DNA of 10,356 bases from the NCBI GenBank assembly GCA_030452275.1, contig JAKDMR010000051.1, forward strand, positions 1 to 10,356, in the 5' to 3' direction. Made by a program: the position numbers and the translations under genes. The number at the start of each line of letters is the position of its first letter. Position 1 is the first letter of the stretch. The notes beneath the pieces are model-generated. The model ran no database searches. It had not been told where the DNA came from and saw only the letters and a list, made by a program, of their open reading frames with translations. Below are positions 1-7,609 of the stretch, piece after piece. The DNA comes from Candidatus Nitrosocosmicus sp. Lineage in GTDB: Archaea > Thermoproteota > Nitrososphaeria > Nitrososphaerales > Nitrososphaeraceae.

Positions 1-23
1 AAGCATTAATATTCTCAATGCTT
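1..23. repeat. Inverted repeat ahead of alaS
   Basis: Seven-base arms AAGCATT (1-7) and AATGCTT (17-23) are perfectly complementary around a 9-base spacer. An A/T-rich stretch with a T run (about 24-34) follows, so it could be the terminator hairpin of a plus-strand gene lying left of the window. It could equally be an operator, because the likely alaS TATA box (6-13) lies across its left arm and spacer. In DNA this AT-rich, 7-base arms can arise by chance. Confidence 0.4.
6..13 (+). promoter_or_regulatory. Putative TATA box of alaS
   Basis: TTAATATT is centred about 28 bases ahead of the TTG start at 38. That is the spacing expected for an archaeal TATA box driving a leaderless or nearly leaderless mRNA. 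I see no convincing Shine-Dalgarno sequence between it and the start. The call rests on spacing and composition only, and the window edge hides anything upstream. Confidence 0.35.
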
Positions 24-37
24 AAAATATTTTTAAT

Positions 38-2845
38 TTGAATAAATCCGAGCTTCTTTCGCTTTTCTCATCTGATTATGAAAAATATTATAAAGTTTCA
101 CTATTTGAAAAACTAGGATTTGTACGACAGAGTTGTTCAATATGTAGTAGATTCTTTTGGGCCATTCCCCAAAGATCAATTTGTCCAGATCATGAAAACT
201 ACACATTTATTGGAAATCCACCGACTTCAAAAAGAATAAGTTATACCCAATCCTGGGAGAAGATTAGAGATTACTTTGAGAAAAATGGTCACAGTATAGT
301 TAACAGATATCCCGTGGTATGCAGATGGAGAGATGACCTTTACTATACTATTGCCTCAATTGTTGATTTTCAGAGGATCGCCGATGGTAAGGTGATGTTT
401 GAATTGCCCGGTAATCCTCTAGTAGTCCCTCAAATGTGTCTAAGGTTTAACGACATTGAGAATGTCGGGATAACTGGGAGGCATTACACCTCATTTTGTA
501 TGGTTGGACAAGCGTGTGATGCAGATTCTAGGGGAGGATACTGGAAGGATAAGTGCATAGATCTTGATTTTGGTCTATTGGTGAATATTTTTGGAATCTC
601 CCCAGCTGAAATAACGTTCGTAGAGGATGTATGGATAGGCGCTGGAGCATTTGGTAGCTCACTAGAATATTTTGTAAGAGGACTTGAATTAGGAAATGCC
701 GTATTCACAGAATTTGAGGGTAACGAAAAAAATCACAGGGTACTTAAGAATAAGATAATTGATATGGGAGCAGGGTTAGAGAGACTTTCTTGGATAACAA
801 ACGGAACTCCAACCAGTTACGATTGTACTTTTGAGCCGATACTAAAGAAAATATATGAAACCTCCGGAATGGATAATTCATTTACTTCAAATAGAAACAA
901 TAATTCTCAATCTACAATCCTATCAGATTACTTTAGTAGAATTTCGGCAAAGTTGGAATCGACCTCAGATATTTTGCAGGTAAAGAAGCAGATAGCACAC
1001 GAATTAAATATAGATTTTGAAAAATTACAAAAGATTGTAGGTCCATACGAATCATTATATACAATTATTGACCACACAAGAACTCTGGTCTTTGCTATAA
1101 GCGACGGCTCCTTGCCCTCAAATGTTGGAGGCGGATATAATCTGAGGGTTCTTCTTAGAAGAACACTTTCTCTATTAAAACAACTAGGCATAGGGCTCAA
1201 AGTTCCAGACATTGTTGATATGCATTTGGACCAACTACGACCTCTATACCCAGAATTAGTAGAGTATAGAAATGATATTCACGAAGTCTTGGATATAGAA
1301 GGCAAAAGATTTATTGAAACACAAGACAGGATCGTTTCAATCTCATCTAAAATAAAAAAAGGGAAAACCAAATTGAATTTAGATTATTTAATCCGGTTGT
1401 ATGAATCCGATGGGGTTACTCCTGATTATCTGGTTGAAAACGGACTTATTGGGTCAGTTCCAGCAAATTTTTACACAAGACTTTCAGAATTACATTCAAC
1501 TCGCCGGACCGAAAAAAGAGATAAAAAGGAATTCAATTTGGATGAAAATATTGACCTCGATAGTATCAAAGGAACAACGTTATTGTATTATGATGACCCA
1601 GTCAGATATTCCTTTGAGGCAAAGATAATAAAAATACTCAACAAGAATCTAGTTGTATTAGACAAAACGTGTTTCTATCCAAGGGGTGGAGGGCAGGAAC
1701 CAGATTTTGGTTATATTGGGGCTCACAAAGTTGATAATGTAGTGAAAATTAAAGACATGGTCCTTCACCATGTGATTGAGCCCTTTGAACACAATGAAGG
1801 AGATTTCGTCAATTGTGCGGTTGGAAAGGAGAGAAGACTAGCCATAACCAAAAACCACACTGCTACTCATATTATCAATTACGCATCGAAGAGTGTTTTA
1901 GGCTCATGGGTCTGGCAAAACTCTGCGTACAAAGACGAAACTTATGCTAGGTTGGATATAACACATCATTCTGCATTGTCAAGGGCCGAAACGCAGAAAA
2001 TAGAAAGAAAAGCAAACGATATTGTTAGAAGGAATTTACCAGTCATGATTAATTTTTACAACAGAGGAATGGCAGAACAAAATTATAGCTTTAGAATATA
2101 CCAAGGTGGTGTTGTACCATCAAACGACGTGAGGATAGTTAACATTGGGGGCTTAGATATTGAAGCATGTGGAGGAACTCATGTTTTCAACACCGGCGAA
2201 TTAGGTTTAATAAAAATACTAAAAACGGAAAGAATTCAAGATGGAGTTGTTAGGATAGAATATGTTGCAGGCGATAATGCACTTGTTCGTGTTCAAAACC
2301 AAGACAACCAGATACAATATATTGTTAACAAACTTGGGACAAACCGTGAAAAAGTTTTAGAGACCTTTTCAAAGAATATTGATGAATTAGACAAGTCTAA
2401 GAAAAAAATTAAAAACCTCTTAAAAAGAATTTCAATCGCATCTGTGGATCAAACAATTAAGGACTCCATTGTTCTCAAATCAGAATCAGACTGTAACAGA
2501 TTTCTGAATTGTTATTTTAATATAGACGAAGAGTTTGATGACCAATTCCATCTTTTGGTTGGTCAATCTTCCACAGAACGAAATCCAGATCTTGTTTACA
2601 TTTCAGTGATAATCATGGAAAATAAATCCGCAAAAGTTATTGTTTTTTGTGGGAAAAATGCAATAAGAATCATAAAGGCAAATGTATTAGCAAGCCTTCT
2701 TTCAAAGCTACTTGATGGATCAGGAGGAGGAACTCCAAGTTTCGGACAAGGCGGAGGCAAAATGACGGAAAATCTGCAAGGGCTCGGCGACATGGTAAGA
2801 AAAATCCTATTAGAAAAACTTGATGACAAAACTGAAAAAGAATGA
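38..2845 (+). CDS. alaS: Alanyl-tRNA synthetase, archaeal type
   Basis: This cytosolic class II synthetase attaches alanine to tRNA-Ala and hydrolyses mischarged Ser- and Gly-tRNA-Ala. Its 935 residues are near full archaeal length. Visible in order: an N-terminal zinc-type site (C33, C36, C49, H52) typical of archaeal enzymes; motif 1 region with RWRDDLYYT at 96-104; motif 2 region from CLRFNDIENVG (134-144); motif 3 GAGLERLSW (244-252); an editing domain with FYPRGGGQ (546-553), HxxxH (H607, H611) and CGGTH (C711-H715), which bind zinc; and a C-Ala glycine-rich motif (about 893-907). The TTG start is forced: an in-frame TAA lies at 23-25 and no ATG or GTG falls before the conserved N-terminus. 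It ends convergently with purP, 173 bases away. The residues after motif 2 (MVGQACDA, 155-162) differ from the MxxHHAFN-like form I remember for archaeal AlaRS, but nothing suggests loss of function. Confidence 0.97.
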   Translation: MNKSELLSLFSSDYEKYYKVSLFEKLGFVRQSCSICSRFFWAIPQRSICPDHENYTFIGNPPTSKRISYTQSWEKIRDYFEKNGHSIVNRYPVVCRWRDDLYYTIASIVDFQRIADGKVMFELPGNPLVVPQMCLRFNDIENVGITGRHYTSFCMVGQACDADSRGGYWKDKCIDLDFGLLVNIFGISPAEITFVEDVWIGAGAFGSSLEYFVRGLELGNAVFTEFEGNEKNHRVLKNKIIDMGAGLERLSWITNGTPTSYDCTFEPILKKIYETSGMDNSFTSNRNNNSQSTILSDYFSRISAKLESTSDILQVKKQIAHELNIDFEKLQKIVGPYESLYTIIDHTRTLVFAISDGSLPSNVGGGYNLRVLLRRTLSLLKQLGIGLKVPDIVDMHLDQLRPLYPELVEYRNDIHEVLDIEGKRFIETQDRIVSISSKIKKGKTKLNLDYLIRLYESDGVTPDYLVENGLIGSVPANFYTRLSELHSTRRTEKRDKKEFNLDENIDLDSIKGTTLLYYDDPVRYSFEAKIIKILNKNLVVLDKTCFYPRGGGQEPDFGYIGAHKVDNVVKIKDMVLHHVIEPFEHNEGDFVNCAVGKERRLAITKNHTATHIINYASKSVLGSWVWQNSAYKDETYARLDITHHSALSRAETQKIERKANDIVRRNLPVMINFYNRGMAEQNYSFRIYQGGVVPSNDVRIVNIGGLDIEACGGTHVFNTGELGLIKILKTERIQDGVVRIEYVAGDNALVRVQNQDNQIQYIVNKLGTNREKVLETFSKNIDELDKSKKKIKNLLKRISIASVDQTIKDSIVLKSESDCNRFLNCYFNIDEEFDDQFHLLVGQSSTERNPDLVYISVIIMENKSAKVIVFCGKNAIRIIKANVLASLLSKLLDGSGGGTPSFGQGGGKMTENLQGLGDMVRKILLEKLDDKTEKE

Positions 2846-2980
2846 TCATATGTAGAACAAATTCTTTTATCTGCTCCATATGGGTCCAATTTAGGCATTT
2901 TCTAACAGTATGCAGGACATTCTAAATCTGTTTAATATAGATTTAACTAAGGCCAGAACCCCTTTATTCATATATTTTAA

Positions 2981-2994
2981 TTTACTTAAGTAAA
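2981..2994. repeat. 14-bp perfect palindrome
   Basis: TTTACTTAAGTAAA is fully self-complementary. It lies between the converging ends of alaS and purP and overlaps the A run that forms the T-rich tail of the purP terminator. It may help end transcription from either side. Its all-A/T-rich nature makes chance a real alternative. Confidence 0.4.
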
Positions 2995-3027
2995 AAAAGA
3001 ATTGTTACCACAATACAACTAGGTAAC
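2992..3027 (-). terminator. Probable terminator of purP
   Basis: Read on the minus strand, a 6-bp stem (GTTACC, from 3027 down, pairing with GGTAAC ending at 3004) contains the purP stop codon in its loop. A run of seven T follows about five bases later (2998-2992). Archaeal termination depends mainly on T runs, with or without a hairpin, so the T run is the stronger evidence. A competing stem (AACTAG/CTAGTT, 3017-3032) overlaps it. Confidence 0.5.
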
Positions 3028-4113
3028 TAGTTTCTTTAAGTTGTCCGGGTTCTCGAGTCCACGTCTGATTTCCATGGCAATTCTCCTACCAACGCCGAAA
3101 GTTTCTCCATATTTATATTTTGTATACGGTGTGGTGGTTGCAAGAATTGGGTTTCCTGGAACTCTAAGGGATACGTCATAAACTATCATGTCCAAATCTA
3201 CTGTAACCACACTTTGTAATGAAAAGGGACCAACAATACCTGGTGGATACTCCTTTAGTGTGCATTGAACAAATTTTTCCCCCATTTTGAATACTTTATC
3301 CAAAAGAGATTCCCTAATACTGGCTGGTGTATGACCGACTTCTATATTCTGCGGGTCAATTGCCATTTCTAGTTGATTTACAGCTGGTATCGATGTAGTA
3401 AAGTCATGTATATTAGTTTGTAGCCTTCTTTCAATACCTAAGAATTCTACTTCTCCATCGAGTGGTGAATAAAAATAATTAAAATTGAAATAGGTCCCAA
3501 TAAGATATTGTTCTATTGTAGAGTTATTCTTCAAGTCTGACTCATTTATTAATCCCGCTTCAATTCTCTTTGCAGATTTTATTTTATAGTCTTGGCAAGA
3601 CGTTACTATAAAAAAAGCCCTTTCAAGTTTTCTTTTGGCTTCCTGGATCTTGACTAGGGAAGGACCTTCAATTTCCTCAGGGGTTGAATATATTTTTGGC
3701 ATAGGAATTTCAGCTTTTCTTAGCAAGTCATATTGATTGTTTGGGATGTGTCTTTCCTCAGCTTTAAGAATAAACCTGTTTCCAAAAACAGGAATCTTGA
3801 GTGATTTTTCAATACTTTCAGTTCCTAAATAAACTACAAATGATCTGTGTGGAACTAAAATCGTATTCAACTCGAGCAATTTGTTCTGATTTTCCGAATA
3901 TATTAAATCTGAAAAATTTTCTAAAACTAATATTTCATCAGCTAACCGACTAAACTTTTGATACGGCAATTCCCTGCCTTTTTGGCATATGCATATTGTT
4001 CTAAACCCTTCATCTTTGGCACCATCCATTATCTCCAAAGCAGAGTGGCTTCCAATGACTCCTACAGTAATATTATCCAAATCATATTTATCAATTAGAT
4101 TACCTACAACCAT
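3019..4113 (-). CDS. purP: PurP-family formate-dependent AICAR ligase
   Basis: PurP is the archaeal ATP-grasp enzyme that joins formate to AICAR to give FAICAR, the step before IMP, replacing folate-dependent PurH. The 364 residues match the family length. Family-like segments are GSHSAL (21-26) in the N-terminal domain, HRSFVVY (89-95), FGNR (110-113), the ATP-grasp stretch VKIQEAKRKLERAFF (154-168), EVGHTPASIRESLL (258-271) and PPGIVGPFSLQ (290-300). The late motif reads DVSLRVPGNPI (313-323), where methanogen enzymes, as I recall, have a form ending in a GTN-like tripeptide. It may therefore belong to a PurP subgroup whose substrate is less certain. The ATG at 4113 is chosen because a stop codon lies two codons upstream in frame. 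It follows tatA on the same strand after 68 bases. Confidence 0.9.
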   Translation of the reverse strand: MVVGNLIDKYDLDNITVGVIGSHSALEIMDGAKDEGFRTICICQKGRELPYQKFSRLADEILVLENFSDLIYSENQNKLLELNTILVPHRSFVVYLGTESIEKSLKIPVFGNRFILKAEERHIPNNQYDLLRKAEIPMPKIYSTPEEIEGPSLVKIQEAKRKLERAFFIVTSCQDYKIKSAKRIEAGLINESDLKNNSTIEQYLIGTYFNFNYFYSPLDGEVEFLGIERRLQTNIHDFTTSIPAVNQLEMAIDPQNIEVGHTPASIRESLLDKVFKMGEKFVQCTLKEYPPGIVGPFSLQSVVTVDLDMIVYDVSLRVPGNPILATTTPYTKYKYGETFGVGRRIAMEIRRGLENPDNLKKLVT

Positions 4114-4162
4114 TTTCTAACTTCTCATTCCAGGATGTAATAGTCGAATTCTTAGCATATCG

Positions 4163-4179
4163 TTATTATATATTTATTA
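4163..4179 (-). promoter_or_regulatory. Possible TATA region of purP
   Basis: The gap between tatA and purP holds an uninterrupted A/T stretch including TATATA, centred about 55 bases ahead of the purP ATG. If used as a TATA box it would give a leader of roughly 30 bases. Co-transcription from tatA is the alternative. Low certainty. Confidence 0.25.
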
Positions 4180-4181
4180 AT

Positions 4182-4496
4182 TTATTTTGGTGTACCTTGT
4201 TTCTTTAACTCTTCATCAATGGCGTTTTTCAAATCTTGATCATCCTTATTTGAGTAATCCACACCCAACGTCTCTGCTATTGATTCAAGTTTTTCTCTAT
4301 CAATGGTTTGTTGTGTTTTTTCTTGATTGTTTGTTTCATTTGCAAGAGACTTCTTTGCCTCTACTCTAGCCTTCTGAAACTCACTGGTTGCTCTACCCAT
4401 TGATCTAGCTAATTCAGGAATCTTTTTGGCACCAAAAAATATGACAACAATAACTAAAATTATTATTATCCATTCCATTCCATTTAAGAATGCCAT
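4182..4496 (-). CDS. tatA: Sec-independent translocase subunit TatA
   Basis: TatA oligomers form the pathway by which the twin-arginine system moves folded proteins across the cytoplasmic membrane, working with TatC, which is not in this window. The 104 residues show the standard layout: a short N-terminal transmembrane helix (about 9-21), the FG hinge (21-22) leading into KKIPELARSMG (24-34), an amphipathic helix to about 50, and a polar tail. The tail ends in a charged helical module (about 67-100) after a Q/N/T-rich linker; its role is unknown to me. ATG 4496 is preferred to ATG 4529 because it starts directly before the membrane helix and has a TATA-like box 26 bases upstream. The longer form would add a polar, cysteine-bearing N-terminus that is unusual for TatA. 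It is divergent from the next plus-strand gene. Confidence 0.9.
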   Translation of the reverse strand: MAFLNGMEWIIIILVIVVIFFGAKKIPELARSMGRATSEFQKARVEAKKSLANETNNQEKTQQTIDREKLESIAETLGVDYSNKDDQDLKNAIDEELKKQGTPK

Positions 4497-4517
4497 AAAA
4501 ATTAATTTGCAATCCCC

Positions 4518-4526
4518 ATTAATAAA
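4518..4526 (-). promoter_or_regulatory. Putative TATA box of tatA
   Basis: On the minus strand this reads TTTATTAAT, centred 26 bases ahead of ATG 4496. That predicts a leaderless tatA transcript and is part of why that start was chosen. Confidence 0.45.
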
Positions 4527-4594
4527 CACATATTCGAAATATCCCCTAGATTTATTTTTTTATGAATGCGTTGCCTTTGATACGGCCCAAAATG

Positions 4595-4600
4595 TAAATA
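4595..4600 (+). promoter_or_regulatory. Putative TATA box of the 4631 gene
   Basis: TAAATA is centred about 34 bases ahead of ATG 4631 and would place the transcript start near 4622, after the possible GTG start at 4619. A GTGA element at 4619-4622 could act as a partial Shine-Dalgarno sequence. Both points favour ATG 4631 over the GTG. Confidence 0.35.
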
Positions 4601-4630
4601 TGGTTCAATACAGTTAAAGTGAATTATACT

Positions 4631-4951
4631 ATGAGGTATAACGAAGCGGCATTTATTGGGCAGCAGCGGTCAAGAGCTGCCCAAATGAAATTGTTTGATT
4701 ACGCAGGATTTGCTATGTTAACATATACTATTAAAAAAAGCCCCAAAGACGATGGCTTTTTGCCTGTTGGAGAAGACTTGTTTGTAAGTAAGGCGATATA
4801 TGACAACAACATAATCATTTATCTTACAGACGAAGAAGGGTATGCCAAAGCACAAACCAAGCCTATGAGTATCACCGAGGGCGAAAAGATTCTGGAAAAG
4901 ATTTCATCAGACGGCATGAAACTGCTTAAAGGAGATTTAAAGACTATATAG
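4631..4951 (+). CDS. Small protein of unknown function
   Basis: I do not recognise this 106-residue protein. It has no signal peptide, membrane helix or cysteine. The middle reads as alternating beta strands (FAMLTYTIKK, LFVSKAIYDN, NIIIYLTD), and the end is a lysine/glutamate-rich helix (about 82-103), suggesting a small soluble alpha/beta domain. ATG 4631 is preferred to GTG 4619, which would add four residues, on promoter spacing. A second in-frame ATG (4685, residue 19) sits immediately after a strong hairpin in the message. Normal codon patterns, a clear TATA-like box and the exact abutment with pyrH support a real gene. The 3' end overlaps pyrH by 8 bases on opposite strands. Confidence 0.7.
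   Translation: MRYNEAAFIGQQRSRAAQMKLFDYAGFAMLTYTIKKSPKDDGFLPVGEDLFVSKAIYDNNIIIYLTDEEGYAKAQTKPMSITEGEKILEKISSDGMKLLKGDLKTI
4656..4684 (+). repeat. 9-bp stem-loop in the 5' coding region
   Basis: TTGGGCAGC (4656-4664) and GCTGCCCAA (4676-4684) are perfect reverse complements around an 11-base loop, with six G-C pairs in each arm's pairing. It starts about 25 bases into the unknown gene and ends directly against an in-frame ATG at 4685. In a low-GC genome it is the most stable-looking local hairpin I noticed. Confidence 0.6.
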
Positions 4952-5627
4952 TAATTTCTGTTCCCATTTTGACATTTTCAAGTACCAATTTTTCAATGTT
5001 GTCGATGGTTGATTTGAATACTACCGTTGGTAATTTGGATCTTTCTATCACCTTTAAGCTTATCAGATCCATTAAATCGTATGTGCCGGCCATCGACTTT
5101 TCTGATTTTAGAATGTTTACACAATCTTGGACATTTATCTTGTCATATTTTTTGGCGGCTGGATTTGTCCTAGGATCTGAATCATATATTCCGTTCACAT
5201 CTGTAGCATTGTAAAACCTTGTTGCACCTATTCGTTCGGCAATTAAAGCAGAAGTTGCGTTTGTACTCTGACCAGGATATACCCCACCTGTTACTATAGT
5301 TAAACCTGTTAAGCGAGCTATAGAGATTTCTTCTAAATTTCTAGGTGGCAGAGGATAACAATATTCCCCCAGACCCGAGATCAAAAGCCTTGCGTTCAAA
5401 TGTGAGACCTGTATTCCAATTAGATCCAGTCCGGATTCATCCATACCCAAACTTCTCGACAAATTGATATAAAATCTAGCGATTTTTCCCCCACCGGTAA
5501 TTATGATTGGTTGATATACGTTGTTAATTTTTTTTATCAACTGTATATAATCATTCAATTGCATAGGATTTGTCTCAAAATTAAATAAACTCCCACTTAG
5601 TTTTATCACTATCCTTGGTTTAGTCAT
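4944..5627 (-). CDS. pyrH: Uridylate kinase (UMP kinase)
   Basis: This cytosolic amino-acid-kinase-fold enzyme converts UMP and ATP to UDP and ADP, feeding all pyrimidine nucleotides. The 227 residues match the archaeal length. Visible elements: the N-terminal phosphate-binding stretch VIKLSGSLF (7-15), the glycine loop ITGGGKIAR (43-51), the archaeal UMPK block LDLIGIQVSHLNARLL (67-82), the nucleotide-binding STNATSALIAERIGA (121-135) and the ATP-site block TDVNGIYDSDPR (142-153). It is third in the tmk > HD > pyrH cluster, 33 bases after the HD gene. A TATA-like box 26 bases ahead of its ATG suggests it can also be transcribed on its own. Its stop codon is shared in an 8-base palindrome with the opposing gene. 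Confidence 0.95.
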   Translation of the reverse strand: MTKPRIVIKLSGSLFNFETNPMQLNDYIQLIKKINNVYQPIIITGGGKIARFYINLSRSLGMDESGLDLIGIQVSHLNARLLISGLGEYCYPLPPRNLEEISIARLTGLTIVTGGVYPGQSTNATSALIAERIGATRFYNATDVNGIYDSDPRTNPAAKKYDKINVQDCVNILKSEKSMAGTYDLMDLISLKVIERSKLPTVVFKSTIDNIEKLVLENVKMGTEITI

Positions 5628-5647
5628 AGAATTTCATTTGGCAAGTG

Positions 5648-5658
5648 ATTATAAAAAT
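5648..5658 (-). promoter_or_regulatory. Putative TATA box of pyrH
   Basis: On the minus strand ATTTTTATAAT is centred 26 bases ahead of the pyrH ATG, lying entirely in the 33-base gap after the HD gene. It predicts an internal, leaderless promoter inside the tmk-HD-pyrH cluster. Confidence 0.45.
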
Positions 5659-5660
5659 CG

Positions 5661-6965
5661 TTAGAAATTTTGATTTTCAGAATCTTTTAGTATAGATTCG
5701 AAGAATTTCCTTTTTTCTGTGGTGGTATATACTCTTATCATATCAAGATACCCGGTGATGACATTAATCAATGGTAACTGATCAAAAGACTTTTCGTATT
5801 CTGTTTGCTTGCTAATTATCATAATCGAAGTAACTTCTTCCTTCTTTGGGGCTAAGGGTATAGAAGGCGCTCGGGAAATGTCCAAAAATACGGGCTCCCC
5901 AGAATCTTGATGACCTCCAATAATGCTGTTCATTTGCGTTATTTGTTTTTCAAAATCATTAGTCTTACCAAGAAGGTGTTGACCGGATTGTTTGCTGTCG
6001 CGCTCATTTTCAAATCTCTGATTAGACAGTGAAAAGTATTCATATATGCATTTAAGCAGATTTCGGTTTTTGTAGTCTCTTGCAAGCTTCACGGCAAAGG
6101 TATCCATAGGTCGGGACTTTGATGATCGAAAATTACATAATAGGTCAAGAACCATCTCGTCATGTAAATTAAGAAAATCCTCAAGTGAATCAAAATCGGT
6201 AAAATGCAGTGACTGATTGAGCTGTTTCATAGAATGTAGTATCATGACTTCGCCGGACCTGACGGTCTTGTGAAAATAAACTGATTTGAACATTTGATAT
6301 CTAGAGATTAGCATTGACTCATACGAATATAATGCAGATTTATTTATTCCCAAAACTTTTGTAGATGCAACCTCCAGAGAATTAATAATCCTAAAATAAT
6401 CTACTTTTCCATATTCAGTCCCTGAAAAATAACTGTCACGAGGCAGGTAATCCATCAAATCGACCGATAATCCACCAGAAATAACTTCATTTAAGAATCC
6501 TGACTTGTGTTTTCCAAAACTTAGGGAAGATATAGTAACAGGACTGTATCCATTTTGTTTCATGATATCAGATATTCTGGTTTCCAAGATAATCCTCTCG
6601 CCGAGGTTCTCGTGAGAACAGCTCTTAGAATCTTGAACAATTTCCTCAAACAAATGAGAATAAGGACCATGCCCTACATCGTGTAATAATGCTGCTAACC
6701 TGAGCTGTTGAATTATGTCGATATCTGTAAAGTACCCCTTATCAAATAGCGTTTGACCGGCCATCCCAGCTAAGAACATTGAGCCTAGTGAATGCTCAAA
6801 TCTGGAATGAAGTGCCCCAGGATAAACAAGATGTGCACCAGCTAACTGTCGAATTCTCCTGAGTCTTTGAAAAATATAGGTATCTATTATCTCTTTTTCA
6901 ACCTTTGTAAATTTTATGTTCTTATGTATTGGATCAGTAATTTCTCCTACGTATTTTAACGCCAT
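5661..6965 (-). CDS. HD-domain phosphohydrolase, SAMHD1/dGTPase-like
   Basis: This 434-residue protein matches the broad HD phosphohydrolase family that includes SAMHD1 and bacterial dGTPases (the COG1078 style). The metal site is intact: H58 in HSRFEHSLG (53-61), H95-D96 in LLHDVGHGPYSH (93-104), and D169 in SVDLMDYLPRDS (167-178), the counterpart of SAMHD1 D311. Known relatives hydrolyse dNTPs to nucleoside and triphosphate; the substrate here is inferred, not shown. The C-terminal half is helical, and about 320-362 is polar and probably disordered (rich in N, Q, S, G). The ATG at 6965 lies 38 bases after tmk, with a weak TATA-like CAAAATATG (6988-6996) 27 bases ahead. Placement between tmk and pyrH supports a role in deoxynucleotide balance. 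Catabolism of another phosphorylated compound remains possible. Confidence 0.88.
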   Translation of the reverse strand: MALKYVGEITDPIHKNIKFTKVEKEIIDTYIFQRLRRIRQLAGAHLVYPGALHSRFEHSLGSMFLAGMAGQTLFDKGYFTDIDIIQQLRLAALLHDVGHGPYSHLFEEIVQDSKSCSHENLGERIILETRISDIMKQNGYSPVTISSLSFGKHKSGFLNEVISGGLSVDLMDYLPRDSYFSGTEYGKVDYFRIINSLEVASTKVLGINKSALYSYESMLISRYQMFKSVYFHKTVRSGEVMILHSMKQLNQSLHFTDFDSLEDFLNLHDEMVLDLLCNFRSSKSRPMDTFAVKLARDYKNRNLLKCIYEYFSLSNQRFENERDSKQSGQHLLGKTNDFEKQITQMNSIIGGHQDSGEPVFLDISRAPSIPLAPKKEEVTSIMIISKQTEYEKSFDQLPLINVITGYLDMIRVYTTTEKRKFFESILKDSENQNF

Positions 6966-7003
6966 TATGCTTCTACCCCACTTGATCCATATTTTGAAAA
7001 ATG

Positions 7004-7603
7004 CTAATGTTCTCCTATTATGTCGAGGATGGATTTAAAAATAATATCCTTAGAATTATCTGAGTGTAGAACATTCCAGTCAAATGATTTGGCCAGTTTA
7101 AGATAATTAATCCTTACTCTCTCTAAGAATTCACGATTTTTCTCAAAATCATCTAGAATAAAATTATTTACAATGCTCCGTAAATATGATACGCGGGGAC
7201 TTATATCTAGTAATATAGTAACGTCTTCTTTGGGCATCCCCTTGTCTAGGATAGTCAGCCATTCAAAGTCTAACCCGTTGGCAAGCCCGTACACGAGATT
7301 GGATTGATAGTATCGGTTTAAGATTATTGTTTTTCCAGAGCTTAGGGATTCTAAAATACTTTCTTTCTTCTCCCATCTATTTGCCGAAAGAAGCATATGC
7401 TTTGTTTCAGCATTGTATTGGACTTTTCCATCCAAGAAAGATCGTATTTCTTGTCCTATTGTAGTAGAGTAATCTGGAAAGCTAAACAGGACTGTTTGAC
7501 CAGGATTTTTATCATTGAGATAATCATGCAATAAATGAGCTTGAGTTGTCTTACCTGATTTGTCAAGGCCTTCTAGCACAATGATTTTTCCCATGTGCTC
7601 CAT
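7004..7603 (-). CDS. tmk: Thymidylate kinase (dTMP kinase)
   Basis: This P-loop kinase phosphorylates dTMP to dTDP, essential for dTTP supply. The 199 residues are normal length. Visible: Walker A GLDKSGKTT (12-20), the dTMP-binding FPDY (42-45), the SANRWE block (73-78), NRYYQSNLVYG (96-106), LLDISP (131-136) and the LID/helix region ending in FLERVRINYLKLA (159-171). The usual DRY motif reads NRY here (N96), so the acidic residue is an amide. Whether this is lineage-typical I cannot tell. ATG 7603 is used, but ATG 7594 (giving MGKII) is equally possible. It heads the tmk > HD > pyrH cluster and is divergent from the membrane-protein gene, with a TATA box inside a 12-base inverted repeat. 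Confidence 0.94.
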   Translation of the reverse strand: MEHMGKIIVLEGLDKSGKTTQAHLLHDYLNDKNPGQTVLFSFPDYSTTIGQEIRSFLDGKVQYNAETKHMLLSANRWEKKESILESLSSGKTIILNRYYQSNLVYGLANGLDFEWLTILDKGMPKEDVTILLDISPRVSYLRSIVNNFILDDFEKNREFLERVRINYLKLAKSFDWNVLHSDNSKDIIFKSILDIIGEH

Positions 7604-7609
7604 GGTTAC

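Noticed and set aside
484..1212. Minus-strand open frames of 74 and 94 codons inside alaS
   Set aside because: They lie antisense to a fully conserved, motif-bearing alaS frame and show no recognisable domain or promoter.
1755..1773. ACATGGT/ACCATGT 7-bp hairpin inside alaS
   Set aside because: Such a short stem in 2.8 kb of coding DNA is expected by chance and falls in ordinary codons.
2596..2898. Minus-strand open frames over the alaS 3' end
   Set aside because: They are shadows of the glycine-rich C-Ala coding region and resemble no known protein.
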